Of a stretch of DNA of 64,000 nt, positions 34,352-43,937 are shown one piece after another. Made by a program: the position numbers and the translations under genes. The DNA comes from JAVBWO01 sp036677375 (lineage in GTDB: Bacteria > Bacillota > Dehalobacteriia > UBA4068 > UBA4997), in assembly GCA_036677375.1 (NCBI GenBank), contig JAVBWO010000012.1, positions 372,001 through 436,000 on the forward strand, in the 5' to 3' direction. Each line of letters begins with the position of its first letter. The stretch's first letter is position 1. The notes beneath the pieces are model-generated. The model was not told where the DNA came from, ran no database searches, and saw only the letters and a program-made list of their open reading frames with translations.

Positions 34352-34462
34352 GTTTTTCGCTCCTTTTTTGTTTTTCCTCCGGCAATTTCATCACAGATAA
34401 CGCACCGGATGGCTCCGGCACAAGCGGTATCTTATCGATTGCCGTGTGTATTGTTCACACCA
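34352..34462 (-). promoter_or_regulatory. structured rpsB leader
   Basis: Predicted 110-nt leader from the start near 34462. GATAA and TTATC can close a stem enclosing CGC/GCG and a CCGG/CCGG hairpin (about 34389-34432), followed by a purine-rich ribosome site. Autoregulation by S2 is a plausible inference; no match to a named motif is claimed. Confidence 0.4.
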
Positions 34463-34468
34463 CATAAG

Positions 34469-34497
34469 AGTATATCACAAGGTATGACATATTTCAA
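34469..34497 (-). promoter_or_regulatory. rpsB promoter
   Basis: TTGAAA (34492-34497), 17-base spacer, TATACT (34469-34474). Confidence 0.65.
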
Positions 34498-34590
34498 GTA
34501 TTTCCCAAGGTAATCTACATTATTCTTTGCCTCTGGTTTACCCCTTCTTGGACATATGCCAAATAAGCTGTATCATTACAATATCATCAC

Positions 34591-34619
34591 AAGAAGCGCC
34601 GGTCAGACTGGCGCTTCTT
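34591..34619 (-). terminator. terminator downstream of hslU
   Basis: AAGAAGCGCC pairs perfectly with GGCGCTTCTT around a nine-base loop, 34 bases past the hslU stop. The symmetrical stem gives short T-rich tails on both strands. The rest of the 34498-34652 gap holds no coding signal. Confidence 0.65.
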
Positions 34620-34652
34620 GATACCGCATCTCTTTTGCTTTTTTTAAAATTT

Positions 34653-36041
34653 TTATAAAATAAACCGACTCAGGTCATCATTGGCCGCCAGATTAGCAAG
34701 GCGTCCCTCCACATAGGCCCGGTCGATCTGCACCATCTGCAGGGCTGTATCGGGAGCCTCATAGAGCAGTTCTTCCAAGAGCTTTTCCAAAATGGTATGC
34801 AGCCGCCGTGCGCCGATATTTTCCGTGGTGCTGTTGACCCGGTAGGCAATGGAGGCAATGGCGCCGATACCGTCGTCGGTAAAACGCACGCTAACGCCGT
34901 CTGTCTGCAACAGCGCCGTATACTGTTTAATAAGAGAGTTCTGCGGCTCCAGCAAAATCCTGCGAAAATCCTCTTCCGAAAGGCTTGAAAGCTCCACCCG
35001 GATAGGAAAGCGCCCTTGCAGTTCGGGAATGAGATCCGCTGGTTTTGCCGTATGGAAGGCGCCAGCCGCGATAAACAGAATATGGTCTGTTTTCACCGGG
35101 CCGTATTTGGTCATGATGGTAGAGCCTTCCACAATGGGCAGAATATCCCGCTGCACACCGCCTCTGGAAACATCGGGGCCATGCCCCCCCTCTTTGCCCG
35201 CGATCTTGTCGATCTCATCTAAAAAAACGATGCCGGCCTGCTCCGCCCGGGCAATAGCCAGAGTGGTCACCTCATCCATATCGATGAGCTTCTGGGCCTC
35301 TTCCTGAGCCAAAATCTTCCGGGCCTCGGCCACGGTGATCTTGCGCTTTTTGGTTTTTTTCGGCAAAAGGTTTCCCAGCATATCCTGAATATTAATGCCC
35401 ATTTCACCCATACCGTCTCCCATCATGCCCAGAGCCTGAGACTGTTCCTCCACCTCGATTTCCACCAGATGGTCTTCCAGCTGCCCCATACCTAAAAGCT
35501 GCCGCACTTTGTCCCGGCGGCTTCTGGCCTCCTCGTGCTCCACATTGGAGGGTTCTCTTTCCTGCTGGCCGCCGCCACCGCCGAAGAAGAATTCCATCGG
35601 ATTGTTGCCGCGCCTGACGATGCCGGGCATCGGCGCCAGAAGATCCAGCAAGCGGTCTTCCGCCGCCGCTTCCCCTCGCGCCTGCACCGCTTTCATTTTT
35701 TCCGCTTTTACCAGGCGGATGGCCGTCTCCGTCAGGTCCCGGATCATGGACTCCACATCACGGCCCACATACCCAACCTCGGTGAATTTTGTAGCTTCAA
35801 CCTTGATAAAAGGCGCGTTGACCAGCTTTGCCAGCCGCCGGGCGATCTCGGTTTTACCGACCCCGGTAGGGCCGATCATAATGATATTTTTGGGCACGAT
35901 CTCTTCCTGAATGGCCACGCCCAGCTGCTGCCGCCGGTAACGGTTCCGTAGCGCCACTGCTACCGCTTTTTTGGCATCCTTCTGGCCAATGATATACTTA
36001 TCCAGTTCCGCCACGATCTGTTTGGGAGTGAGACTTTCCAT
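34653..36041 (-). CDS. hslU: HslU ATPase (ClpY)
   Basis: 462 residues. Walker A GPTGVGKTEIARRLA (about 53-67), Walker B IVFLDEIDKIA, the GYVGRDVE pore motif and sensor regions are intact, with the variable I domain at about 110-240. It unfolds substrates for the HslV peptidase. It starts 15 bases after hslV with AGGAGG. CodY, which follows hslU in Bacillus, is absent; rpsB comes next. Confidence 0.98.
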   Translation of the reverse strand: MESLTPKQIVAELDKYIIGQKDAKKAVAVALRNRYRRQQLGVAIQEEIVPKNIIMIGPTGVGKTEIARRLAKLVNAPFIKVEATKFTEVGYVGRDVESMIRDLTETAIRLVKAEKMKAVQARGEAAAEDRLLDLLAPMPGIVRRGNNPMEFFFGGGGGQQEREPSNVEHEEARSRRDKVRQLLGMGQLEDHLVEIEVEEQSQALGMMGDGMGEMGINIQDMLGNLLPKKTKKRKITVAEARKILAQEEAQKLIDMDEVTTLAIARAEQAGIVFLDEIDKIAGKEGGHGPDVSRGGVQRDILPIVEGSTIMTKYGPVKTDHILFIAAGAFHTAKPADLIPELQGRFPIRVELSSLSEEDFRRILLEPQNSLIKQYTALLQTDGVSVRFTDDGIGAIASIAYRVNSTTENIGARRLHTILEKLLEELLYEAPDTALQMVQIDRAYVEGRLANLAANDDLSRFIL

Positions 36042-36056
36042 GATCTGCCTCCTTTT

Positions 36057-36599
36057 TTATTCCGCTGTGGTTTCTACCACGATATTGCCGTTGGTGAAAA
36101 TACAAATATCCGAAGCAATGAGCAGCGCTTCCTCAGCAATGCCCGCGGCGTCCATATCCGTGTGGGCAATGAGCGCCCTGGCCGCCGCCAGCGCATAAGC
36201 GCCGCCGGAACCGATGGCTGTGACATTGTCGTCCGGCTCGATGACCTCGCCGGTACCGGAAAGAACCAGCATTTGCGGGCCGGAGGCCACGATCATCATG
36301 GCTTCCAGCTGCCGCAGGATCTTATCAGTGCGCCATTCCTTGGCCAGAGCCACCGCCGCCCGAGTCAGATTGCCGCCGCATTCCTCCAATTTTGCTTCAA
36401 ATTTTTCCGAAAGCGCAAAAGCATCCGCCACCGCCCCGGCAAAGCCGATGACCACCTGGCCGTGATAGATGCGTCGCACCTTGGTAGCACCTTTTTTCAT
36501 GACGATGCTATTGCCCAGGGTGACTTGCCCATCCCCGGCCATGGCGACGATGCCGTCTTTTTTTACCGCTACAATGGTCGTGCCCCGCAGTTCCTGCAT
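36057..36599 (-). CDS. hslV: HslV protease subunit (ClpQ)
   Basis: 180 residues, with the N-terminal threonine nucleophile in GTTIVAV at residue 7 behind a six-residue propeptide. The AGDGQVT and AGAVADAF motifs are standard. It forms the proteolytic double hexamer with HslU. In some relatives the threonine follows the initiator Met directly, so a short propeptide must be cleaved here. It heads the hslVU pair, about 137 bases after xerC. Confidence 0.97.
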   Translation of the reverse strand: MQELRGTTIVAVKKDGIVAMAGDGQVTLGNSIVMKKGATKVRRIYHGQVVIGFAGAVADAFALSEKFEAKLEECGGNLTRAAVALAKEWRTDKILRQLEAMMIVASGPQMLVLSGTGEVIEPDDNVTAIGSGGAYALAAARALIAHTDMDAAGIAEEALLIASDICIFTNGNIVVETTAE

Positions 36600-36736
36600 G
36601 GTGCCACATCCTTTCTTATGTTACCCCTCTGTCTCTTATACGCCTTTCATCAGTCATTTCCGAACTTTAGGACTTTAGCCGGGGCTTTAAACCATCCCAA
36701 ACCGGAATCCCTTTTGTCCGAAAACCAATTGCCATT

Positions 36737-37639
36737 TTATGCTCTTGGGTGCGCTTTATCATAAACACTTTTCATATGCTGTTTGGTCACGTGGGTATAG
36801 ATCTGGGTAGTAGACATATTGACATGCCCCAGAAGCTCCTGCACCGAACGAAGATCAGCGCCGTTTTCCAACAAATGGGTGGCGAAACTGTGCCGCAGGG
36901 CATGGGGGCTGATATGCTTCTGCAAGCCTGTCATTTTCACATATTTGTTGACAATATCCCGTAAGCTGCGGTCGCTCAGACGGCCGCCCCTCTGATTGAG
37001 AAAAAGCGGGCTTGCTTCGTCACTTGGTATGCCTTTTTGCCGGCGCTCCGTGAGATAAGCCTGCACAGCCGCTATGGCCGGCTCGCCGATGGGCACGATG
37101 CGTTCCTTATTGCCTTTTCCCAACACTCGAACATAACCGGCGGCAAAATTAATGCTGGAAACGTTCATTCCCACAAGTTCGCTGACCCGGAGCCCGGCGC
37201 CGTAAGCCACCTCCAGGATGGCTTCGTCCCGCCGTCCTTCCTGGCTTTCTTTCAAGGTGCAAAGCAGGGCTTCCACCTCGGGATAATAAAGGAATTTGGG
37301 CAGCTTTTTCGTTTGTTTGGGCGTACTGACCAAAGCAGGCACATTGCGGTCCACTACTTCTTCCCGCAATAAATACCGAAAGAAAGACCGCACCGAAGAA
37401 AGCTTTCGGGCAATGCTGCTTTTACTCAGTTTCTTTTTCTGCAAATATCCCATATAAAGCCGCACCATGGCATGGCTCACATCTTTTGGAGCCGGCATGG
37501 CGCCTTCGCCCGCAACCCTCAGAAAAACCAGGAATTCCTCTAAGTCATGCCGGTAATTCCGCAAGGTATAGGGGGAGCAATTCTTCTCAATTTCCATATA
37601 CTTCATATATGCCATAAAAAGGCTCTCTATGTCATCCAC
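36737..37639 (-). CDS. xerC: tyrosine recombinase XerC
   Basis: 300 residues. The catalytic set is visible: Arg in GAGLRVSEL, Lys in GKGNKERIVPIG, His-x-x-Arg in HALRHSFATH, His in LLGH and the tyrosine in TQIYTHVT. It resolves chromosome dimers at dif with a partner. Its place between trmFO and hslV is the conserved chromosomal position, not a phage integrase. The start is GTG 37639 with AGAAGG upstream. Confidence 0.96.
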   Translation of the reverse strand: MDDIESLFMAYMKYMEIEKNCSPYTLRNYRHDLEEFLVFLRVAGEGAMPAPKDVSHAMVRLYMGYLQKKKLSKSSIARKLSSVRSFFRYLLREEVVDRNVPALVSTPKQTKKLPKFLYYPEVEALLCTLKESQEGRRDEAILEVAYGAGLRVSELVGMNVSSINFAAGYVRVLGKGNKERIVPIGEPAIAAVQAYLTERRQKGIPSDEASPLFLNQRGGRLSDRSLRDIVNKYVKMTGLQKHISPHALRHSFATHLLENGADLRSVQELLGHVNMSTTQIYTHVTKQHMKSVYDKAHPRA

Positions 37640-37816
37640 CCTTGCACCTTCTTTGTTTTTTGACCCGGCCCGCCACAGTGAGCGTCCTCTTCATCCCTTC
37701 TGCTCTATCCGCCAATGCGGCTTTTCGCTTTGTTTCGATTCGTATATTTGACTGAAATGGTGGAACCACCTATCGTCATTATTCCTAAGCCACCCTACGC
37801 CACTTGTTTTGATCCG

Positions 37817-39139
37817 TTATTCTATATTCGCCTGAAACGCCGCCAAAGCAGCCAAGGCCCGTTCCGAGATCAAAAGGTTTTTTTCCCTTTTGTCTCTGAT
37901 CCGTTTTTCCAAAGGCGGCAGCAGGCCAAAGGTCACATTCATAGGCTGAAAATTCGTAGCCGGCGTGGTAATGTACCGAAGCAACCCCCCCAATGCCGTA
38001 TCGAAAGGCCAGACCAGCGGCGTTTTGTCATGAGCCAGCCGGGCGGCATTGATGCCGGCGGCCAGACCGGCGGCGGCGGACTCAATATAGCCTTCCACGC
38101 CGGTGATCTGCCCCGCAAAGAGAATTCGCTCTTCTCTTTTTAAGGAGAGCGTTGCCGACAGCAGCTTGGGCGATTGCAGATAGGTATTGCGGTGCATGAC
38201 GCCGAAACGGAGAAATTCCCCTTGCGCCAAACCGGGAATCAGGCGAAAGATCCGCTGTTGTTCCGGCCACTTCAGCCGGGTCTGAAACCCGACTAAATTA
38301 TACATGGTAGAGGCGGCGTCATCCTGACGCAGTTGTACCACGGCATAAGGCTCCTTGCCAGTTCTGGGGTCAATCAGCCCCACCGGCTTCAAAGGCCCGT
38401 AGCGCATGGTATCCACGCCCCGTCGCGCCATGGCTTCAATGGGCATACAGCCTTCAAAATCCTTTTCCGTTTCAAAGGCCCGTAAAGGCGTCAGTTCCCC
38501 TTCCGTCAACGCCCGGTAAAAGATAAAATACTCTTCTTTATTCATGGGACAGTTGATATAGTCCCCCGCCTCGCTTTCACCCCGGCCATAACGGGAAGCA
38601 CGGAAAGCAACGGACATATCAAGGGAAGCGCCGCTGACGATGGGCGCCACCGCGTCATGGAAGTGTAGAAAATCCCCCGTCTTTTCCCCAATGGCCGCCG
38701 CCAAAGCATCGCTGACCAAGGGCCCGGCGGCAATGACGACAATGCCTTCCTCTGGAATCTCCCTCACCTCTTGACGGCGTATCTCGATCCCGGGATGCTC
38801 CTGTATTTTTTCTGTGACACAGCGGGCAAACCCTTCCCGATCCACCGCCAGCGCCACGCCGGCAGGGATGCGGCAGCTATCGGCGCAGGCCATAATCAGG
38901 GAATGCTGCCGCCGCATTTCTTCTTTTAAGAGGCCCACCGCATTGGCCAGGCCATCCGCCCGCAGGGAATTGCTGCAAACCAATTCGGCACAGAGATGGG
39001 TATGATGGGCTGCGCTTTGCTTTTGGGGCCTCATTTCATAGAGAATGACTTGGCAGCCGGCTTGCGCCGCCTGCCATGCCGCTTCGGAACCCGAAAGCCC
39101 CGCGCCGATTACCGTTACTTTTGGCCCTTCCTTATTCAT
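37817..39139 (-). CDS. trmFO: TrmFO, folate-dependent tRNA (m5U54) methyltransferase
   Basis: 440 residues. The N-terminal FAD-binding GAGLSGSEAAWQAA (about 12-25) and the GID family NSLRAD and GVLKEEMRR-like segments are present. It methylates U54 of tRNA using methylenetetrahydrofolate and FADH2. The ATG overlaps the topA stop by eight bases. The dprA-topA-trmFO-xerC order is typical of Firmicutes. Confidence 0.97.
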   Translation of the reverse strand: MNKEGPKVTVIGAGLSGSEAAWQAAQAGCQVILYEMRPQKQSAAHHTHLCAELVCSNSLRADGLANAVGLLKEEMRRQHSLIMACADSCRIPAGVALAVDREGFARCVTEKIQEHPGIEIRRQEVREIPEEGIVVIAAGPLVSDALAAAIGEKTGDFLHFHDAVAPIVSGASLDMSVAFRASRYGRGESEAGDYINCPMNKEEYFIFYRALTEGELTPLRAFETEKDFEGCMPIEAMARRGVDTMRYGPLKPVGLIDPRTGKEPYAVVQLRQDDAASTMYNLVGFQTRLKWPEQQRIFRLIPGLAQGEFLRFGVMHRNTYLQSPKLLSATLSLKREERILFAGQITGVEGYIESAAAGLAAGINAARLAHDKTPLVWPFDTALGGLLRYITTPATNFQPMNVTFGLLPPLEKRIRDKREKNLLISERALAALAAFQANIE

Positions 39140-41465
39140 TGGCTTTTTTCCTTCCCCGTTTCGCCTTGGGCAAACCGGCTTTGGCAGGACATTCTTTATT
39201 GGGGCACAATTTTATGGTAACGCCGTCTTTATTGGTCTTTTCCGTCATTTGGCTGCCGCAATGAGGGCATTTTTCTTCAATGGGCTTGTCCCAAGCCACA
39301 AACTGGCATTTGGGATATTGGTCACAGCCATAGAACAGCCTGCCGCCCTTGCTTTTCCTCTGGATGATATTGCCCCCGCAGGCCAGGCATTTCACTCCCG
39401 CCTGCTTCACGATGGGCTTGGTGTTCTTGCAATCCGGGTAACCGGTGCAAGCCAAAAACTTACCGAACCGGCCCACTTTCACCGCCATGGGTTTGCCGCA
39501 TTTCTCACAGACCTCGTCTGAGAGCTCCGCATCCTTTTCGCCCTCGCCCTTATGGTTGATAGGCTTGGCGTTTTTGCACTCGGGATAGCCGGAGCAGGAT
39601 AGGAATTTGCCAAAACGTCCTTTTTTATAGACCATGGGTCTGCCGCATTTCTCGCAGACCTCGCCGCTTTCCTCGGGATCCAGTTCCACATGGCGCATAT
39701 TGCTCTCGGCATCGGCTAAAGTTTGGGCAAAAGGCTCATAGAAGTTGGCAATGATCTGCCGCCACTCCCGATCGCCTTCTTCCACCTGGTCCAGTTCCTC
39801 TTCCATGGCCGCAGTGAATTTCACGTCAATGATATTGGGGAAGCTTTCTTTCAGAAGCTCCACCACCACCCGGCCCAGTTGGGTGGCGTAAAAATGTTTT
39901 TCCTTGCGCACCACATATTCCCGGGCTAAAATAGTGTCGATAATAGGGGCATAGGTGCTGGGGCGACCCACGCCTTTTTCTTCCAGAGCCTTGACCAGCA
40001 TAGCCTCGGTATAGCGGGAAGGCGGCTGGGTAAAGTGCTGCCGAGGCTCCAGCTTCAAAAGCTCCAGGCTCTGGCCTTGGCTCAGGGCAGGTAGCAAACC
40101 GTCGTCCTCTTCCGTTGCCACTTCGTCTTTGCCTTCGATATAGACCTGCATGAAACCGGGAAACAGCACCACGTTGCCGGTGGCGCGGAAGGTGCAGTGA
40201 GCGGCTTCGATATCCACCGTGGTGACTTCCAAAACAGCGGAAGCCATCTGGCTTGCCACAAAGCGCTCCCAAATCAGCTTATACAGACGGTATTGATCAT
40301 TTTTCAGATATTGTTTCAGCATAGCCGGGGATTTATGAGCCGCACTGGGACGGATGGCCTCGTGGGCATTTTGGATCTTGCCTTTGGCATGATATTCCCG
40401 AGGCGTCTCCGGTACGAATTCCTTGCCATATTTCTCCTGGATATAGGCGGCAGCCCCTTGCTGCGCCGTTTCGGAGATCCTGACGGAGTCGGTACGGATA
40501 TAAGAAATGACCCCCATGACGCCGTCCTTGCCCATGTCGATGCCCTCATAAAGCTGTTGGGCGATCTGCATGGTCTTTTTGGTATCAAAGCCCAGCTTGC
40601 GTGCGGCCTCCTGCTGCAGGCTACTGGTGGTGAAGGGCGGCGCCGGGTTCTGCGTCTTTTTCTTTTTCTGAATATTGGCGACTTGATATGCCGCGCCCTC
40701 CAGAGCAGCCAGGATTTCCTTCATTTCCGCTTCGCTGCCGACTGTGGCTTTCTTATTTTCGATCTTGGCCAGCTTGGCGGCAAAGCTGCCACTTTCCGCT
40801 TTCAAATTGGCGATGAGGCTCCAGTACTCTTCCGGTACGAAAGCGTCAATTTCGTCCTCCCTGTCGCAGATCAATCCTACGGCCGCCGATTGCACCCGTC
40901 CGGCGCTTAACCCTTTCTGTACTTTTTTCCAAAGCAGCGGACTGAGCTTATAACCTACCAGCCGGTCCAGCACTCTTCTTGCCTGCTGGGCGTAAACCCT
41001 GTCCATATCGATGACACGGGGATGTTTGACACTGTTTAAGACGGTATTTTTGGTGATTTCATTGAACTCTATCCGGCATTCCTCGTCCACATCACCCAGA
41101 TATTCCTTTAAGTGCCAAGCAATGGCCTCCCCTTCACGGTCGGGGTCGGAGGCTAGCAAAATTCTCTTGGCTTTTTTCGCTTCATCTTTCAAAGCGGTCA
41201 GGGTGCTGCCTTTGCCGCGGATGACGATGTACCTGGGCTCGAAACCATGTTCCACATCCACACCCAGCTCACTTTTGGGCAGGTCCCGGATATGTCCCAT
41301 AGAGGCCTTCACCGTATAGCTGCTGCCTAGAAACTTACCGATCGCTTTTGCCTTCGTAGGAGACTCAACAATCACCAAAGTCTTGTTGTTCTTTTCTTTC
41401 GGTTTGTTTTTTTCTTTGGCTTTACCCTTAGGCTCCGCGCCTTCCTTCACTGCCTTTTTCGTCAT
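39132..41465 (-). CDS. topA: DNA topoisomerase I
   Basis: 777 residues. A Lys-rich N-terminal tail (about 1-28) precedes the TOPRIM domain (VIVESPTKAKAIG; ASDPDREGEAIAWHL). The active tyrosine is in ISYIRTDSVR. The C-terminus has four cysteine-tetrad zinc ribbons, the last one slightly different. It relaxes negative supercoils. ATG 41465 follows GAGGTGGACT. The gene starts 25 bases after dprA and overlaps trmFO. Confidence 0.98.
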   Translation of the reverse strand: MTKKAVKEGAEPKGKAKEKNKPKEKNNKTLVIVESPTKAKAIGKFLGSSYTVKASMGHIRDLPKSELGVDVEHGFEPRYIVIRGKGSTLTALKDEAKKAKRILLASDPDREGEAIAWHLKEYLGDVDEECRIEFNEITKNTVLNSVKHPRVIDMDRVYAQQARRVLDRLVGYKLSPLLWKKVQKGLSAGRVQSAAVGLICDREDEIDAFVPEEYWSLIANLKAESGSFAAKLAKIENKKATVGSEAEMKEILAALEGAAYQVANIQKKKKTQNPAPPFTTSSLQQEAARKLGFDTKKTMQIAQQLYEGIDMGKDGVMGVISYIRTDSVRISETAQQGAAAYIQEKYGKEFVPETPREYHAKGKIQNAHEAIRPSAAHKSPAMLKQYLKNDQYRLYKLIWERFVASQMASAVLEVTTVDIEAAHCTFRATGNVVLFPGFMQVYIEGKDEVATEEDDGLLPALSQGQSLELLKLEPRQHFTQPPSRYTEAMLVKALEEKGVGRPSTYAPIIDTILAREYVVRKEKHFYATQLGRVVVELLKESFPNIIDVKFTAAMEEELDQVEEGDREWRQIIANFYEPFAQTLADAESNMRHVELDPEESGEVCEKCGRPMVYKKGRFGKFLSCSGYPECKNAKPINHKGEGEKDAELSDEVCEKCGKPMAVKVGRFGKFLACTGYPDCKNTKPIVKQAGVKCLACGGNIIQRKSKGGRLFYGCDQYPKCQFVAWDKPIEEKCPHCGSQMTEKTNKDGVTIKLCPNKECPAKAGLPKAKRGRKKANE

Positions 41466-41490
41466 AGTCCACCTCATTGTTAAGGATTGT

Positions 41491-42576
41491 CTAGCCGACA
41501 TTGATATAATATTTGCCAGGTAACTCCTGAATCATACCCGACATCATCCACAAAAGTATTTTGGGCGCCAGTTCCTCCGGCGCCAGCTGCAATTCCTGAG
41601 CCAGCTGATCGAAATGCATAGGCGTCACCAAAAGACGGCGTACCGCCTCTTCCTCCGGACTATAGGACGCCTTGACCGGTTCCAGGAAGCCGCTGCTCTC
41701 GGCTTGGTTCTCCCATCCTGGGCTAAAATGCTTCAGAATATCCTTGGGCTCCGTCACCAAATAGGCCTGTCCCTCTTTCAGCATGTTATGAGGCCCAACG
41801 CTGGCGGGACTGAAGATCGGCCCCGGCACCGCAAAGATCTCCTTGCCTTGCTCTAATCCATAATTGACTGTAATCCCGGCGCCGCCCCGCTCCCCGGACT
41901 CCACGACCACGACGCCCGCAGCCAAGCCGCTGATGATACGGTTTCTGATGGGGAAATTGGCGCTCAAAGGCGGCATGCCTAAGGGAAATTCGCTAATGAC
42001 AGCGCCTGATTCCGTGATCTGACGGTACAAAGCGGCATTCTCTTTAGGATAACAGACATCCACGCCGCAACCCAATACCGCAACCGTCTTGCCGCCTCCG
42101 GCCAGCGCTCCCTCATGGGCGGCGCTGTCAATGCCCCGGGCCATGCCGCTGACGATGACCGCTCCCTGTAAGGCCAGCCCCTCCGCCAACCATTGAGCAG
42201 CGTCTTTGCCGTAACGGGTGGCATTTCTGGTGCCCACGACGGCAAGATGCAAAAGGTCTGCTTCCGGCAGTTGCCCGCGATAAAAAAGCAGATAGGGCGG
42301 ATCGTATATATGACGCAAGGCATCAGGATAAGTTTCATCCGCGAAAGAGAGAAGCTTGACGCCGGAAGCCAGAAAACGCTCATAAACCATCTCGGGGACT
42401 ACTTGCCGGCAGTTTTCCAAAGGACTGCGGTTACCGCCCAGAAGCTCCGGCCATTGGGCAGGATGATCCCAAGCTGCCTTGGCGTCGCCGTAATGCGCCA
42501 TGAGCCGGTGCAAATGACGGCCGCTCATACCGGGGACGGCATGCAGAGCTAGAAGATAGCTTTGATCCTGGGACAA
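41491..42576 (-). CDS. dprA: DNA processing protein DprA
   Basis: 361 residues from TTG 42576, which has AAAGGAG eight bases upstream; 13 further in-frame codons exist. The Rossmann-like DprA core shows VVGTRNATRYGKDAA, SGMARGIDSAAH and GVDVCYPKEN. The C-terminal winged-helix domain (about 290-361) is present. DprA loads RecA on incoming single-stranded DNA in transformation. It is followed by topA as usual. Confidence 0.95.
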   Translation of the reverse strand: MSQDQSYLLALHAVPGMSGRHLHRLMAHYGDAKAAWDHPAQWPELLGGNRSPLENCRQVVPEMVYERFLASGVKLLSFADETYPDALRHIYDPPYLLFYRGQLPEADLLHLAVVGTRNATRYGKDAAQWLAEGLALQGAVIVSGMARGIDSAAHEGALAGGGKTVAVLGCGVDVCYPKENAALYRQITESGAVISEFPLGMPPLSANFPIRNRIISGLAAGVVVVESGERGGAGITVNYGLEQGKEIFAVPGPIFSPASVGPHNMLKEGQAYLVTEPKDILKHFSPGWENQAESSGFLEPVKASYSPEEEAVRRLLVTPMHFDQLAQELQLAPEELAPKILLWMMSGMIQELPGKYYINVG

Positions 42577-42725
42577 AACAATCACTCCTTTCCGGTTGGC
42601 TTCCCCACAGTCCATTTGACCGATTCGGCGGTTTCACTGATCTGTTTTTTCCGTTATGATAGGGAGGCTTCGTTTCTATGATACGAAATCCTATGATTCT
42701 ATGGATATCCTTGCGCCCATTGTCT

Positions 42726-43901
42726 TTATTTTTTGATGCCGCCCTTCAAGCCACTCCCCACAGCCAGGATATTCCCCTCAAAGGAATAGACCAAGGAGGC
42801 CTTCCGCCGCTGCCGTCTCAAGGCAATGTCCACAAGATCGTCCACCAGTTCATTGAAAGGTTTCCCCGCCGCTTCCCAAAGATAGAAGGAAAGGGAACCG
42901 GGGATGGTATTGATCTCATTGACAAAGATTTCTCCTGTATCATTGTCCATGATAAAATCGATGCGGCTGACGCCGGAACCGTCCACTGCCTGAAAAGCGC
43001 AAAGGGCCAGCTCCTGAATATTGGCGGCCACTTCTGCCGGCAGATCGGCCGGGATGCGCCTCGTCGCGCCGCTCATGCCCTTGCCCTTGCCGCCGCTCAT
43101 ATATTTATCCCCATAAGTCAGGATTTCATTACTGGTAACAGGTTCCTCACAGGGCGAGGCTTGAGCGCTGTCGCAGTCTCCCAGTACCGAGCAATTGATC
43201 TCCCGCAGCTTGACGATGCATTTTTCCACCAATAACCGCCGGGTGAAGGTAGCCGCCAGGTCTAAAGCGTCCACCATAGCTTCCCGGTCGTCCGCCCGGC
43301 TGATGCCAATGCTGGAGCCTAAATCCGCCGGTTTGACAATAACAGGGTAACCCAGCGTTTCTTCGATTTTTTCACAGATGGCTTCCCGGTATTCCTGCCA
43401 TTGCCGGGCGGAAAAACTCATATAAGGCACCTGAGGCAGATTCTCCGCCTGAAAAAGCGCTTTCATGGCAATCTTATCCATGCCGCAGGCGGCGGCCAGG
43501 ACGCCGGGGCCCGCATAAGGCAAGCCGGTCAATTCCAATAAGCCCTGCAAACAGCCGTCCTCGCCGTGGGCGCCGTGCATTACCGGCAGCGCCACATCCA
43601 AGGGGATTTCCGTTACCTTGTTGAAAAAGCCCTTGGCCTCTCCCAAGAGCTTATAATCGTTACAGTTAGGTGATAAAATCACCTTTTCGCACTTAGACAA
43701 AAGGACGTCTATATTTTTATAAGCTTCCAGTTCCAAAAGGGCCTCGCCTGAATACCACTGTCCCTCCTTGGAAATATAGACGGGAATGATCTCATATTTT
43801 TCTTTATCCGCCGCCGCCATCACCTGCAAGGCGGAGAGGATGGCAATCTCATGCTCCGTACTTTTACCGCCGAACATAACTCCCAAACGAATCTTTTGCA
43901 A
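42726..43901 (-). CDS. ddl: D-alanine--D-alanine ligase
   Basis: 391 residues, an ATP-grasp ligase. GGKSTEHEIAILSA opens the protein; DLGSSIGISR, REINCSVLGD and the C-terminal FVNEINTIPGS are diagnostic. The omega-loop reads TYGDKYMSGGK, with a tyrosine-lysine pair as in D-Ala-D-Ala ligases rather than the D-lactate type. It is longer than E. coli DdlB (about 306) and closer to the Gram-positive and Van-type size. The start is TTG with GGAGG eight bases upstream. It follows a Mur ligase-like gene after 36 bases, suggesting joint use of the dipeptide. Confidence 0.95.
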   Translation of the reverse strand: MQKIRLGVMFGGKSTEHEIAILSALQVMAAADKEKYEIIPVYISKEGQWYSGEALLELEAYKNIDVLLSKCEKVILSPNCNDYKLLGEAKGFFNKVTEIPLDVALPVMHGAHGEDGCLQGLLELTGLPYAGPGVLAAACGMDKIAMKALFQAENLPQVPYMSFSARQWQEYREAICEKIEETLGYPVIVKPADLGSSIGISRADDREAMVDALDLAATFTRRLLVEKCIVKLREINCSVLGDCDSAQASPCEEPVTSNEILTYGDKYMSGGKGKGMSGATRRIPADLPAEVAANIQELALCAFQAVDGSGVSRIDFIMDNDTGEIFVNEINTIPGSLSFYLWEAAGKPFNELVDDLVDIALRRQRRKASLVYSFEGNILAVGSGLKGGIKK

Positions 43902-43937
43902 CGCATGTCCCTCCCAAGCAACATATTTTAATTTATT

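Noticed and set aside
36737..37639. Tyrosine recombinase considered as a sign of a mobile element
   Set aside because: Its position between trmFO and hslV is the conserved chromosomal XerC location; no att repeats or phage genes nearby.
42726..43901. Possible vancomycin-resistance type ligase
   Set aside because: The omega-loop keeps the tyrosine-lysine pattern of D-Ala-D-Ala ligases and no vanH or vanX genes are present.
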